A DNA stretch of 64,000 nucleotides from Spirochaetota bacterium (GTDB taxonomy: Bacteria > Spirochaetota > Spirochaetia > Treponematales > Treponemataceae). The translations under genes and the position numbers were made by a program. This document shows positions 7,557-18,072 of the stretch, piece after piece. Positions within the stretch are counted from its first letter, which is position 1; every line of letters starts with the position of its first letter. Where the stretch lies: positions 1 to 64,000 of the forward strand of contig JAEXRH010000017.1 of assembly GCA_023438065.1 (NCBI GenBank). The letters run 5' to 3'. A model generated the notes under the pieces. It was not told the origin of the DNA and did not search any database. It saw only the letters and a program-made list of their open reading frames with translations.

Positions 7557-9137
7557 TCATTTATAGGCGGTTTCAAGCCCGATTTTCCCTTCCCAGGGCG
7601 TGGCTCCGGTCGATACCGAGGCTTCGGCGGTTGCGCGAAAGCGAAGATTCCGGCCGGTCAAGGCGAGCGCGAGCGCCATGGAGAGCGTGTATTCAGGAGC
7701 GTCGTCGGGTTTCGCCCTCGTTTCGGTACCGGTAAGCGCGACCTCAATGCTTGACTTCCGCTTGCGATGATGATCGCTACCTTCTGCTCTTGGGCCGTTT
7801 TGTCCTGGCATTCCGCTTTTCCAGGCGATTCCCGCGGAGATTTTGCCGTTTTCGCGAAGCGAAAAGCCGTTTCTCACGTTGGGAACCGTCGTTTTCGCCG
7901 AACCCGCGAGGGAAAACGGGAATCGCGCGGTTCCGACGCGGGCTTTCCCTTCGAGCGTGGTTTTTCCTTCCCTGGTCGCGCTTTCCGCGTCGAGATCGAG
8001 CGCGTAAACGCCCAGGGAGCAAAAACCGCCGAGCGCGTAGACCTCGCGGTCGTCAAGATAGAAGCGTTCCCGTCTCTCAATATCCCGGATCAGCATCCCT
8101 CCGACGCTGAAGCCCGCGTGTCCCGCGTTCCGGAGTTTCGCCCGCTTTCCCGCCTGATGATTACCGAGCGCGAGCGCCGAAGCGATAAAGGCTCGCCCCA
8201 ACCAGGTTTCTCTATTGCCGTCGAGCGGGGTGAATCCCGCGCTTGAGCGCGAAAAACCGCCTGAAAGCGAGAGATGTCTCCCTGAAAGCGAGCAATCTGA
8301 ACGAAAAAGCCATTCCGCGTCCCTGAAAGGGCCCGCCGAGGAAAGGGCCGTCACGCTGCCCGATACGCCGCCACATGAAAAGATCGCCTCTCCGCCGGAT
8401 ACGGCGATCAGCGCCCGGGGGAGATAGGAAACATCCCGAAACCATGATGTTTCGTTTTTCGATTCGACGGTATTCGCGCCATAGAGGGCGGATACCGAGA
8501 GCTTCGGCCCGCGCGCGCCGGGTGAACCAAGGGAGGTGCCCGCGAGTATCCAGGCCGGCTCGTCGAGCCGGGAGCGGGGATCGCCCGCGGCCGCGAGCTT
8601 CCAATGGTCGGTCGTGCATTCGACCGCGAGATTGTCTGAATCGAGGGTCGTTCCCGCGCGCACGATTTGTGCAGGTAGCGGCGAGAGCGCGGTATACCGG
8701 GGATCGGTGAGCGCGAAAAAGGGGTTCTTCGCCCGGGCGGGCAGGCCCGAAACCGAAAGGGATCCCGCCGTGACGGTGATATGTCTCGTCGGCCGGGCGG
8801 TGAGGCTCCAATGGCGCGGTTCAGGATTCGCGAAGGGGAGGGCGGGATCGCGAAGGAAGTCGTCGGGCGGCGCAAGGCGCTCTCCGCCGCGAAAGGCGAA
8901 CGAACCGTCGAGAAAGGGGCTTTTCAGGGAGATATCCGCGTCATACCAGCCGGGAAAGACCGCCGTTTGGTCGAAGGTTATCGAGACGGGATTCGCGGGG
9001 ATCGGGATGACGGAACAGCAGAGAAAAAGAAGCGGAAAGACAATCCTGACAGGGGATATGAAACAGGAAGGCAGATGGTGCGCGGAGAGTCTCCGGCGGA
9101 GGGGCCTGCGATCGCGCGCGGTTCGGTACTCGTTCAT
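7557..9137 (-). CDS. Exported beta-rich protein, probably outer membrane
   Basis: A 526-residue protein with a long basic N-terminus, a hydrophobic export segment (VFPLLFLCCSVIPIPANP, about residues 33-50) and then a sequence of short alternating strands rich in Ser, Gly, Ala and Leu. That texture fits an outer-membrane beta-barrel or beta-sheet surface protein. I recognise no family. It is the last gene of the polA-coaE-SPOR run, 61 nt after the SPOR gene, and a perfect 14-bp inverted repeat fills that gap. There is no clear Shine-Dalgarno before ATG 9137, and the first 30 residues are unusually charged for a signal peptide, so the true start may be internal. Confidence 0.6.
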   Translation of the reverse strand: MNEYRTARDRRPLRRRLSAHHLPSCFISPVRIVFPLLFLCCSVIPIPANPVSITFDQTAVFPGWYDADISLKSPFLDGSFAFRGGERLAPPDDFLRDPALPFANPEPRHWSLTARPTRHITVTAGSLSVSGLPARAKNPFFALTDPRYTALSPLPAQIVRAGTTLDSDNLAVECTTDHWKLAAAGDPRSRLDEPAWILAGTSLGSPGARGPKLSVSALYGANTVESKNETSWFRDVSYLPRALIAVSGGEAIFSCGGVSGSVTALSSAGPFRDAEWLFRSDCSLSGRHLSLSGGFSRSSAGFTPLDGNRETWLGRAFIASALALGNHQAGKRAKLRNAGHAGFSVGGMLIRDIERRERFYLDDREVYALGGFCSLGVYALDLDAESATREGKTTLEGKARVGTARFPFSLAGSAKTTVPNVRNGFSLRENGKISAGIAWKSGMPGQNGPRAEGSDHHRKRKSSIEVALTGTETRAKPDDAPEYTLSMALALALTGRNLRFRATAEASVSTGATPWEGKIGLETAYK

Positions 9138-9138
9138 G

Positions 9139-9182
9139 CGGGATTATTCGGGGAGAACTCTCGTTTCGCCCGAATAATCCCG
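9139..9182. repeat. 14-bp perfect inverted repeat before the envelope gene
   Basis: CGGGATTATTCGGG (9139-9152) and CCCGAATAATCCCG (9169-9182) are exact reverse complements with a 16-nt loop. The structure lies between the SPOR-gene stop and the next start, and its 3' arm on the minus strand ends one base from ATG 9137. There is no T-run, so it is not a standard terminator. Confidence 0.65.
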
Positions 9183-9198
9183 TCAAAACGCGGATTCG

Positions 9199-10014
9199 TT
9201 ACTTTTTCGACTTGACCTCGGAGACGTAGCTTCCGGCGAAGTCCTTGATCTCGGTAAGGGTACCGAGCCAGTACTCCGCCTCGGTTTTGGTCTTGTACGG
9301 TCCCACGCGGACGCGGTACGAGGTCTTTCCCGCCTGTTCTTTGGTGAAGATCTCGGCGGTGAGATAGCGCCCCGCGAGGGATTCGCGCGCCTTTTCGGCG
9401 TTGAGTTTGCTCGAGAACGATCCCGCCTGGATCCAGTATTCCGTGACGACAACCGGTTTTGCCGCGGTTGTCGCCTTCGCGGGCGCTTTCGCCGGGGTCG
9501 CGGCTTTCACGGTCTTTGCGGTCGTTTTCTTGTCGGTCGTGCCCGCCTTCACCGTCTTTTCCGTCGTGACGGTCGTGGTCGTTACCTTGGTGCTTTCGGT
9601 CGACGCCTGGGTCGCGTCGACCTTCTGGCTGACGGCTCCCGTGTCCTGGCCGGGAATGCCCTGCGGCGTCGGGGCGATCTGTTCCCCGGTCTTGATCTGC
9701 TGACCGCTCGTGAGCCCCGACACGTCCATGGTGCCGTAGTTCGCTCCGGCGTTGTCGCCGTTCACGATCGTGAGGTTGATGTCCCCCTGGGTCCGCTCGC
9801 GATTGGCGTCGAAATCGGGGGCTTTATTCGGGTCGCGCACCCATGAATCGGGATCGATCCCTTGCTGCGTTCCGGGAAGCGGCGCGGCGACGGCCGCCTC
9901 GCGGGAGGTGACGCTCGAGCGGGAAGGCGCGTAGAGGACAAGCGCGGTCCCGAAGATGATCAGCACGAACACGCTGATCGCGACGACGATCCAAAGGATT
10001 TTTTTCTGTTCCAT
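9199..10014 (-). CDS. Membrane-anchored SPOR-domain protein
   Basis: Predicted peptidoglycan-binding protein anchored in the inner membrane. It has a short cytosolic start (MEQKKI), one transmembrane helix (residues about 7-26, ILWIVVAISVFVLIIFGTAL), a long low-complexity periplasmic linker rich in Thr, Lys, Ala and Val, and a C-terminal SPOR domain (about residues 190-268, beginning EYWIQAGSFSSKLNAEKARE). SPOR domains bind denuded glycan strands at division sites, so a role in division or envelope remodelling is likely. ATG 10014 is preferred over 10026 because GAGGA lies 6 nt before it. It begins 8 nt after the coaE stop. Confidence 0.85.
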   Translation of the reverse strand: MEQKKILWIVVAISVFVLIIFGTALVLYAPSRSSVTSREAAVAAPLPGTQQGIDPDSWVRDPNKAPDFDANRERTQGDINLTIVNGDNAGANYGTMDVSGLTSGQQIKTGEQIAPTPQGIPGQDTGAVSQKVDATQASTESTKVTTTTVTTEKTVKAGTTDKKTTAKTVKAATPAKAPAKATTAAKPVVVTEYWIQAGSFSSKLNAEKARESLAGRYLTAEIFTKEQAGKTSYRVRVGPYKTKTEAEYWLGTLTEIKDFAGSYVSEVKSKK

Positions 10015-10022
10015 AAAGTTCC

Positions 10023-10670
10023 TCAATAACCTCTGCTCGAGAGTAGGATGGCGAGCCTTCTTTCGAGGGCCCGGATACTTCCACGGTTTCGTACCCTCTG
10101 AATATCGACATCTTTTTCAAGGTATTGAGCGAAGAGATGCTTTTGCGCGGAAAATCTCGCGAGAATTTGGCGATACGGGAGCCCGTCGCGCGTGCGCGCG
10201 CGAAAAAGGCGGATAAGGGCGGGGGAATCGACGAAGATGACGAGGTCGCAGCGGTCGAGAATCGGGGATTTGTGGAGGAGCGGGGCGTTGACGACGATGC
10301 CGCGCGCTGTCCCCTCGACGAGCCGGTCGTCGATGAAGCGGCCGAGAAGCTCGTTGATCCTCGGGTAGACGATCCCTTCGTGCCGGGCGAGGAGTTCGCC
10401 GTCCGAGAATACGACGCTCCCGAGGGCGCGCCGGTCGAGGGTGCCGTCGGCCTTCACGAGGTTGATCCCCCGCTCCCGCGCGACGGGCTCGAAGGCCGCG
10501 ACGACCCGGTCCTGGACGTCCAGAAGGGCGGCGTGCGCGGTTTTGTCCGCGTCGACGACCGCGAAACCGAACCGCTCGAGGATGGCCCCCGCGGCGTTTT
10601 TCCCCGCGCACATGGGGCCGGTGAGCCCGATGACCGGGAGGCAGGCCTTCGGCGGGCGAGCGGCTTTCAA
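10023..10670 (-). CDS. coaE: Dephospho-CoA kinase
   Basis: Last step of coenzyme A synthesis: ATP-dependent 3'-phosphorylation of dephospho-CoA. The P-loop is GLTGPMCAGKN (about residues 15-25), with Asn replacing the usual Ser/Thr after Lys. The family motif VVDADKTAH follows near residue 38, and APLLHK, matching PLLFE, is near 130. The 215-residue length is normal. Its start overlaps the polA stop by 4 nt (ATGA), indicating translational coupling; the pairing of polA and coaE is also seen in other bacteria. Some P-loop residues are unusual but the overall match is good. Confidence 0.9.
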   Translation of the reverse strand: MKAARPPKACLPVIGLTGPMCAGKNAAGAILERFGFAVVDADKTAHAALLDVQDRVVAAFEPVARERGINLVKADGTLDRRALGSVVFSDGELLARHEGIVYPRINELLGRFIDDRLVEGTARGIVVNAPLLHKSPILDRCDLVIFVDSPALIRLFRARTRDGLPYRQILARFSAQKHLFAQYLEKDVDIQRVRNRGSIRALERRLAILLSSRGY

Positions 10671-13528
10671 TGGAAGTCTCCCCAGCTCGGCCCCGACTCG
10701 ACGCTTACCCGCAAGGGGACGGTGAGGGCGATAACCGCCTCCATCTCCGATTTGAGGAGTTCCCGCACGCGCGAAACCTCGCCCGTCGGGGCCTCGAGGA
10801 TGAGCTCGTCGTGCACCTGCAAAAGGAGGCGCGTCGAAAGCTTTTCGCGGCGGAGCGCGGCGTCGACCCGGAGCATCGCGGCCTTCACGATGTCGGCGGC
10901 CGAGCCCTGGATCGGGGTATTGACGGCGATCCGCTCGGCGCCCGCGCGCTCGAGCTTGTTCGAGCTCGCGATCGCGCGGATGTAGCGGCGGCGCCCCATG
11001 ATCGTCTCGACGTAGCCGGTCTCTGCCGCGCGGGCCTTGGTCTCCGCGATGAAGCGCGAAACCCCCGAATAGGTGGCGAAGTACGCGTTGATGAACTCCG
11101 CCGCTTTCCCGCGCGGGATGCGGAGCTCGTTCGCGAGCCGGAAGGAGCTCATCCCGTACATGACGCCGAAGTTGATCGTCTTCGCGACTCGCCGCATGTC
11201 CGCGGTGACCGCGTCGGTGTCGACGCCGAAGATGAGCGCGGCGGTCCGCTTGTGGACGTCGACCCCGCTCGTGAAGGCCGCGACGAGGTTTTCGTCCCTC
11301 GAGAGGTGGGCGAGGATGACGAGCTCGATCTGGGCGTAGTCCGCCGACACGAGCTCGAAGCCCTCGGCCGCGCGGAACGCCGCGCGGATGCGCCTCCCGT
11401 TCTCGTCGCGGACGGGGATGTTCTGGAGGTTCGGGTCTCGGCTCGAGAGCCGGCCCGTCGCCGTGCCCGTCTGGACGAAGCTCGTGTGGACGCGCCCGCT
11501 CGCGTCCGCGAGGGCGGGGAGGGCGTCGACATAGGTCGATTTCAGCTTCGCGAGGGCGCGGTAGTCGAGGATCTTCCCCGGCACGACGTCCTCGCTCGCG
11601 AGGTCCTCGAGGACGGAGTTATCGGTCGAGTAGCCGGTCTTGGTCTTCTTTCCCGGCGAAAGCTTCCGCTCGGTGAAGAGCACCTCCTGGAGCTGCTTCG
11701 GCGAGGCGACGTTGAACTCGTGCCCGACCGTCTCCCAGATATCCTTTTCGGTCGCGGCGATCTTTCCCGAAAGTTCCGCCGAGAACGCGGAAAGCTCGTC
11801 CTTGACGAGCCTGATCCCGGCCTCCTCCATCCCGGCGAGGACGGGGACGAGCGGCATCTCGAGGTCGGCGAACAGGCGCTCAAGGCCGAACTCCTCGAGC
11901 TTCGGCGCGAAGCGGGCCCGGAGGCGGAGGGTAAGGTCCGCGTCCTCCGCCGCGTAGGGAACGGCGAGCGGAACGGGCACGTCGGCGAAGGTCTTTCCCT
12001 TCGGGACGACGTCCGCGTACGCGATCGTCTCGAGACCGAGCTGGCCGAGCGCGAGCGACTCGAGCGAGAAGGAGCCCCAGTCGGGGTCGAGGAGCCAGGC
12101 GGCTATCATCGTGTCGAAGAGCCGGCACGCGGGGCGGGCGGCGGGAAGTCCCTTGAAGAGGCCGAGCCGGGAAAGAACGGCGAGGTCGAACTTCGCGTTG
12201 TGAAGGATCGCGACAAAACCCTTCGCGGCGAAAAGGCGGGCGAGGCAGTCGAGCGCCGGTTTCGCTTCCGCGAGCGGATGGGCTTCCTCCCCGAGCTCCG
12301 GGGTCGGACCCTTCAGCGGGACGTAGATCGCCTCGCCTTCCTTCAGGGCGAGCGAAAACCCGACGATCGCGTCCGTCGCGGTGTCGAGCCCCGTGGTCTC
12401 GGTGTCGATCGCCGCGAACCCCTGAGCGAGCGCGGCGTCGATTATCGAAGAAAGTTCCTTGATATCCGTGACCGCGCGATAATTTCCGACGTTCTTTTCG
12501 GGCGCGACGGGGGGGAGACTGTCCGAGAGGGGCGGGGTGAAGAACCTTCCCGCGCCGGAAGCGCTGTTCGTGGCGGCGGTTTTGCCGCTTCCTGCCTTGG
12601 CGGCCGCACCCTCGGTGACGGAATCCGCGATCCCCGCATCGGCGCGGGAGCCATCCGCGACCGCGTCCGCGCTCCAGAGCTTCGCGACGCTCGGCAAGCC
12701 CTCGCGCATGAGGAGCCGCGCCGCCGCGATCCGGTCGACCTGCGCGCACGAGTACGCGTCGAGGTCGCGCTCGAGCGGTACGTCCTCGCAGAGGGCAATG
12801 AGCTTTTTGGAGAAGTAGGCCATCTCTTTTCCCGCCGCGACCTTCTGCCCGATCGCCCCGGTAAGCTTGTCGGCGTTCGCGTATATCCCGTCGAGGGTGC
12901 CGTACTCGGAAAGCAGTTTGAGCGCGGTCTTGTCGCCGACGCCCTTGACCCCCGGCACGTTGTCGGAGGCGTCGCCGGTGAGCGAGAGAAGATCGAGCAT
13001 GAGCTCCGGCCCCACGCCCCATTCGGATTTTACCCCGTCCGCGTCGACGCGCTCCCAGCCCCCGGTCTTGCCCGGCTTGAGGATGGTCACCGGCCCGCCG
13101 ACGAGCTGCATGAGATCCTTGTCCCCCGAGACGATCACGCATTCCCGCCCTTCCGCGCGCGCGCGCGTGGCGACGGACGCGATGATGTCGTCGGCCTCGA
13201 AGCCGTCCTGGCGCACCGTCGGCACGCCGAGCGCCGTCAGTATTTCCTCGATGATCGGGACTTGGGGATGGAGGTCCTCGGGCGTTTTCGCGCGGGTCGC
13301 CTTGTATTCGGCGTAGAGCTCGTGCCGGAAGGTCGGGGTACGCGAGTCGAAGGCGACGACGAAGAGCTCCGGGTTGTATTGCCTGAAAAGGCCCTCGAGG
13401 TTCCGGAAAAACCCGAACACGGCCGACACGTTCTTCCCCTCGCGGTTGGTGAGCGGCTTCGAGATGAACGCGAAATAGGACCGGTAGATAAGCCCGTAGG
13501 CGTCAAGGACGAAAATGGGTTTCTTCAT
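10667..13528 (-). CDS. polA: DNA polymerase I
   Basis: Repair and Okazaki-fragment polymerase, 953 aa, with all three domains. The N-terminal 5'-3' exonuclease begins MKKPIFVLDAYGLIYRSYFAF and includes GFEADDIIAS and a helix-hairpin-helix (GVKGVGDKTALKLL). A proofreading-type 3'-5' exonuclease carries DTETTGLD near residue 377. The polymerase domain has motif A SADYAQIEL near 725, motif B RRVAKTINFGVMYG, and motif C QVHDELILE near 905. The exonuclease keeps the first Asp and Glu of ExoI and HNAKFD of ExoII, so proofreading may be active. ATG 13528 starts just at the family N-terminus; the upstream frame extension is not protein-like. No Shine-Dalgarno; see the promoter at 13536. Confidence 0.95.
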   Translation of the reverse strand: MKKPIFVLDAYGLIYRSYFAFISKPLTNREGKNVSAVFGFFRNLEGLFRQYNPELFVVAFDSRTPTFRHELYAEYKATRAKTPEDLHPQVPIIEEILTALGVPTVRQDGFEADDIIASVATRARAEGRECVIVSGDKDLMQLVGGPVTILKPGKTGGWERVDADGVKSEWGVGPELMLDLLSLTGDASDNVPGVKGVGDKTALKLLSEYGTLDGIYANADKLTGAIGQKVAAGKEMAYFSKKLIALCEDVPLERDLDAYSCAQVDRIAAARLLMREGLPSVAKLWSADAVADGSRADAGIADSVTEGAAAKAGSGKTAATNSASGAGRFFTPPLSDSLPPVAPEKNVGNYRAVTDIKELSSIIDAALAQGFAAIDTETTGLDTATDAIVGFSLALKEGEAIYVPLKGPTPELGEEAHPLAEAKPALDCLARLFAAKGFVAILHNAKFDLAVLSRLGLFKGLPAARPACRLFDTMIAAWLLDPDWGSFSLESLALGQLGLETIAYADVVPKGKTFADVPVPLAVPYAAEDADLTLRLRARFAPKLEEFGLERLFADLEMPLVPVLAGMEEAGIRLVKDELSAFSAELSGKIAATEKDIWETVGHEFNVASPKQLQEVLFTERKLSPGKKTKTGYSTDNSVLEDLASEDVVPGKILDYRALAKLKSTYVDALPALADASGRVHTSFVQTGTATGRLSSRDPNLQNIPVRDENGRRIRAAFRAAEGFELVSADYAQIELVILAHLSRDENLVAAFTSGVDVHKRTAALIFGVDTDAVTADMRRVAKTINFGVMYGMSSFRLANELRIPRGKAAEFINAYFATYSGVSRFIAETKARAAETGYVETIMGRRRYIRAIASSNKLERAGAERIAVNTPIQGSAADIVKAAMLRVDAALRREKLSTRLLLQVHDELILEAPTGEVSRVRELLKSEMEAVIALTVPLRVSVESGPSWGDFH

Positions 13529-13535
13529 GAATGCG

Positions 13536-13544
13536 AGTATAGCA
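13536..13544 (-). promoter_or_regulatory. Candidate leaderless extended -10 promoter of polA
   Basis: On the minus strand, TGCTATACT (complement of 13544-13536) is an extended -10 element (TGn plus TATACT). Seven nt separate it from ATG 13528. No -35 is visible, which is acceptable for an extended -10. Transcription would start at or next to the start codon. Confidence 0.45.
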
Positions 13545-13764
13545 TAAAAGGGGGAACGGATCTTTCGCCCGGCGGGGCGCGCGCTTCCCCGATTCCCCAT
13601 GCGCGTCCCGTCCCGGTTCCCCCTCGCTCCGCGGGAACCGACCCTGCGGGCCGTTTCCCCTTACGCTACCCCCAAGTCACGGAACGCGCGATGTCAGGCA
13701 ATTTCGCCGATTTTGCAGTATCCTTTCTATATATAAGCAGGTTACTAGCCTGAAGGAGCGTATC
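13545..13764. other. Intergenic region between polA and the Gly-rich lipoprotein gene
   Basis: This divergent gap is C-rich. It includes one hairpin, GGTTCCC (13615-13621) with GGGAACC (13633-13639), and an AT-rich stretch at 13725-13740 that probably holds the promoter of the plus-strand lipoprotein gene. No gene was found. Confidence 0.5.
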
Positions 13765-14844
13765 GTGAAACAGTCCATTTTGCGCGCTGGCGCGTTTGTC
13801 TTGCTATCTGTCTTGCTTGTCTCCTGCGCCTCGATGCGGAGTATCGATAAAATCGAGGGTATCGTGGACGTCGACTGGGAACTGCGCTCAAGCGACTCAA
13901 GCGCGGCGGTCGCGCTTTCCGCGGTACGCCCGGGGGAGCGCTATCAGATCGCCGTGCGGTATCTTCAGGAAAAAAAAGGCGGCAAGAGCCAGTGGAAACC
14001 CCTCGGCAACACCGCCGGGATAACGGTTTCGGTCGACGATCCCGCCTTCGACGCGGCCATGCCCCGTCTTGACGCGCCCGGCGACCCCTTTTCCCTTTTC
14101 GCGCGCGAAAAGGCGGTCGTGACGGTCCATTTCCCCCGCCCGGTCGGCAAGGACGTCTCGAAGGAGATTTCGCTTACCCTCCCGACGACGCTTCCATCCT
14201 TCCGCGGACGCGACGGCTCGCGCGGAGAGGATGGGGAGTCTTCCGGTTTACGGTATGACGGGACCGACGGATCTAACGGCACCGACGGCCAAAACCTCGA
14301 TCTCGAGATCGCCCATTACCGGACGAAGGGAACCCCGCTCGAGCGCTATGGTTCCCTCATTCTCGTGCGGGACGCGGCGACGGGACGGGTATGGCTTCTC
14401 GCGGGAGGGGGCTCCGTTGTCGCGGTTGACGCCTCGGGCGGGTCAGGCGGCTCGGGCGGGAAGGGCGCCGATCGAAGCATCCCCGACGATTCCGACGAGA
14501 CGAGCGTTCGGGGCGGTTCGGGCGGCGACGGGGGCGACGGGGGACGGGGCGGGTTCGTGCGCGCGGTGTTCCCGCGCGACAGCGCGATGGCGAAATCCCT
14601 CATGGTATCGGTCTCGGGCGGCAAGGGCGGCAAGGGCGGCGGAGGCGGCGACGGCGACAACAAGGACGACGTCGACAATCTCATCGATTTTCTCGGGGTG
14701 GTCGTCGGGGTAACCAACGGAAGGGACGGGTCAGAGGGAAGCGACGGACCGGCGGGTCGGTACATCCAGGACTTTCGCGATCTTTCGGAGATGTTTGGCG
14801 GGATAACGAGTCCGCATTTCGACCGTTCGAGACTGGAGCCGTAA
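13765..14844 (+). CDS. Glycine-rich, collagen-like repeat lipoprotein
   Basis: A 359-residue predicted lipoprotein. The signal peptide ends in a lipobox (LLVSC, Cys about residue 21). A region without known fold follows, then two Gly-rich stretches: GRDGSRGEDG...DGTDGSNGTDG near residues 150-175, in a Gly-X-Y pattern like bacterial collagen-like proteins, and runs of GGSGG, GGDGGDGG and GGKGGKGG near 225-300. A similar pattern (GRDGSEGSDGPAG) recurs near 320. Start is GTG with GAAGGAG 6 nt upstream. Function is unknown; an extended surface protein is plausible. The 14857-15780 flagellar genes converge on it with a 12-nt gap. Confidence 0.75.
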   Translation: MKQSILRAGAFVLLSVLLVSCASMRSIDKIEGIVDVDWELRSSDSSAAVALSAVRPGERYQIAVRYLQEKKGGKSQWKPLGNTAGITVSVDDPAFDAAMPRLDAPGDPFSLFAREKAVVTVHFPRPVGKDVSKEISLTLPTTLPSFRGRDGSRGEDGESSGLRYDGTDGSNGTDGQNLDLEIAHYRTKGTPLERYGSLILVRDAATGRVWLLAGGGSVVAVDASGGSGGSGGKGADRSIPDDSDETSVRGGSGGDGGDGGRGGFVRAVFPRDSAMAKSLMVSVSGGKGGKGGGGGDGDNKDDVDNLIDFLGVVVGVTNGRDGSEGSDGPAGRYIQDFRDLSEMFGGITSPHFDRSRLEP

Positions 14845-14856
14845 GGGCGCGGCCCG

Positions 14857-15333
14857 TTACTGGGAAATGTCGATTCTCGATGCGGTGTGGGAATCCGAGG
14901 AATAGACGCTCGATCGCTTCGCGTAGGGATTCCTGAGCGAGGCGACCTGCTGTCTGAGGACGGTCATGTGGCTCTTCAGGAGCTCCCGGTTTTTGCCGTT
15001 TTGCTCGAGGACGTCCTTTCTGAGCCGTTCTAGATCGGTTTTAAGCCGGGGAATCTCCGTTTCGTTCATGCCGGGATGCGCGTCCCGGTACATGACCTCG
15101 AGCGGATCGATTACTTTTTGTATGGTGTGTATTTCGGAGATGATCGATTGCTCGATTTCGGTATGCCGGACCATCGCGTCGACGTTTTCGGTCTCGATCA
15201 TCTCGGCCTGTTTCTCGAGCACCGTGAGGTATTCCCGGAACTTGTTCCGCTGCTCCTCGAGGAGTTCGCGGAATCGCTTGAGTATCGCGACCCGCTCGTC
15301 GATTGTCTCTTGAGCCAGTTCCGGTTGTCCCAT
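14857..15333 (-). CDS. flgN: FlgN-like flagellar chaperone
   Basis: A 158-residue, almost wholly alpha-helical, coiled-coil protein (AILKRFRELLEEQRNKFREY..., then VEKQAEMIETENVDAM) in the pattern of FlgN/FlgK-FlgL export chaperones. The C-terminus is Ser-rich and ends RIDISQ. It starts 9 nt after the fliS stop on the same strand, which supports a role in flagellar hook-filament assembly. Sequence identity in FlgN proteins is low, so the family call rests on helix pattern, length and neighbourhood. Confidence 0.7.
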   Translation of the reverse strand: MGQPELAQETIDERVAILKRFRELLEEQRNKFREYLTVLEKQAEMIETENVDAMVRHTEIEQSIISEIHTIQKVIDPLEVMYRDAHPGMNETEIPRLKTDLERLRKDVLEQNGKNRELLKSHMTVLRQQVASLRNPYAKRSSVYSSDSHTASRIDISQ

Positions 15334-15342
15334 CGCGCGACG

Positions 15343-15780
15343 CTATCCCGCGATATTGATGCCGGACGGAATCGGCTGGGCCGGCGCCGCCGTCGTGTTC
15401 GCGATCTCGACCCACGCGGAACGGAGCTGGTCCATCATGGTGCGCACGAACTCGAATTTCTCCGGTTTTTTCTCGATATTGCCCTCTACGAGCTGTTGAT
15501 TGAAATAGGTGTAGAGCGAAAGGAGATTTTTGGCGATCTCGCCGCCTGCGGCCATGTCGAGAGAAGCCATGAGCTCGGTGATGATCTCCTGGCTTTTCAG
15601 GACGTGAACGTTCATTTCCTCGATATTGCGGGGATTCTTGATCGTTCCGTTCTCGAAGAGGGCGACCGCCGCCCCTATCTGCTTTATGGCCTCGTCATAC
15701 AGCATGACGATCAGGGTTCCCTGACTTGCCGTCCTGACTCGTGTTTCGCGATACGCGCTCAAAGCCTGATTATATCCCAC
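15343..15780 (-). CDS. fliS: Flagellin chaperone FliS
   Basis: FliS binds newly made flagellin in the cytosol and prevents its early polymerisation. The N-terminus has the family signature YNQALSAYRETRVRTASQGTLI followed by MLYDEAIKQI; the rest is a helical bundle (SLYTYFNQQLVEGNI), length 145 aa as usual. The start is GTG at 15780 with GAGGGGGG 5 nt upstream. It heads a two-gene flagellar operon with flgN and lies behind a sigma-28-like promoter. Confidence 0.93.
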   Translation of the reverse strand: MGYNQALSAYRETRVRTASQGTLIVMLYDEAIKQIGAAVALFENGTIKNPRNIEEMNVHVLKSQEIITELMASLDMAAGGEIAKNLLSLYTYFNQQLVEGNIEKKPEKFEFVRTMMDQLRSAWVEIANTTAAPAQPIPSGINIAG

Positions 15781-15833
15781 AACGCCCCCCTCGTTCTCCT
15801 AAATGGTTTCGGTAGCCGAGACCCCTTGTTACC

Positions 15834-15860
15834 ATATCGGACGCGTTAATAATTACTTTA
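15834..15860 (-). promoter_or_regulatory. Sigma-28 (FliA-type) promoter of fliS-flgN
   Basis: On the minus strand: TAAAGTAA (15860-15853), 11 nt, TCCGATAT (15841-15834). The flagellar sigma-28 consensus is TAAAGTTT-N11-GCCGATAA, so the match is 6 of 8 in each box with exact spacing. It lies 54 nt before the fliS start. Confidence 0.75.
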
Positions 15861-15965
15861 GAGGAAAACGGGTTAAAATACCAGAGAAAAAAACGGGAAA
15901 ACCGCTCGCCCTTGCCGAGCTTTTTTCTTATTATTAAGATACGAGACAAAGGTGGTTCTATTCTC

Positions 15966-17945
<1,980 letters not shown>

Positions 17946-17989
17946 GGGGAATCCGCGAGTCCCGGTCCTTTTCCCGTTTCGACTGACTT

Positions 17990-18020
17990 CCCATCCCGCG
18001 AGACCCGCGCGCGGGATGGG
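17990..18020. terminator. Strong hairpin after ftsH
   Basis: CCCATCCCGCG (17990-18000) pairs perfectly with CGCGGGATGGG (18010-18020) around a 9-nt loop. There is no T-run, so it may act as an mRNA 3' stabiliser or weak terminator rather than a classical terminator. Confidence 0.5.
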
Positions 18021-18037
18021 CGAAGCCGGCGAAACAA

Positions 18038-18066
18038 TTGACGGAATACCCTCTTTCTGATTTACT
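18038..18066 (+). promoter_or_regulatory. lolA promoter, candidate leaderless
   Basis: TTGACG (18038-18043), a 17-nt spacer, TTTACT (18061-18066), then 6 nt to ATG 18073. The GAAAGG in the gap directly abuts the ATG and is too close to act as a normal ribosome site for it; it could serve the in-frame ATG at 18088. Confidence 0.5.
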
Positions 18067-18072
18067 GAAAGG

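Noticed and set aside
5222..13753. Very long open frames opposite fusA and polA (plus strand 5222-7735 and 10670-13753)
   Set aside because: They mirror well-supported genes on the other strand and have low-complexity Arg/Asp/Glu/Leu-rich products. GC-rich codon use opens such antisense frames.
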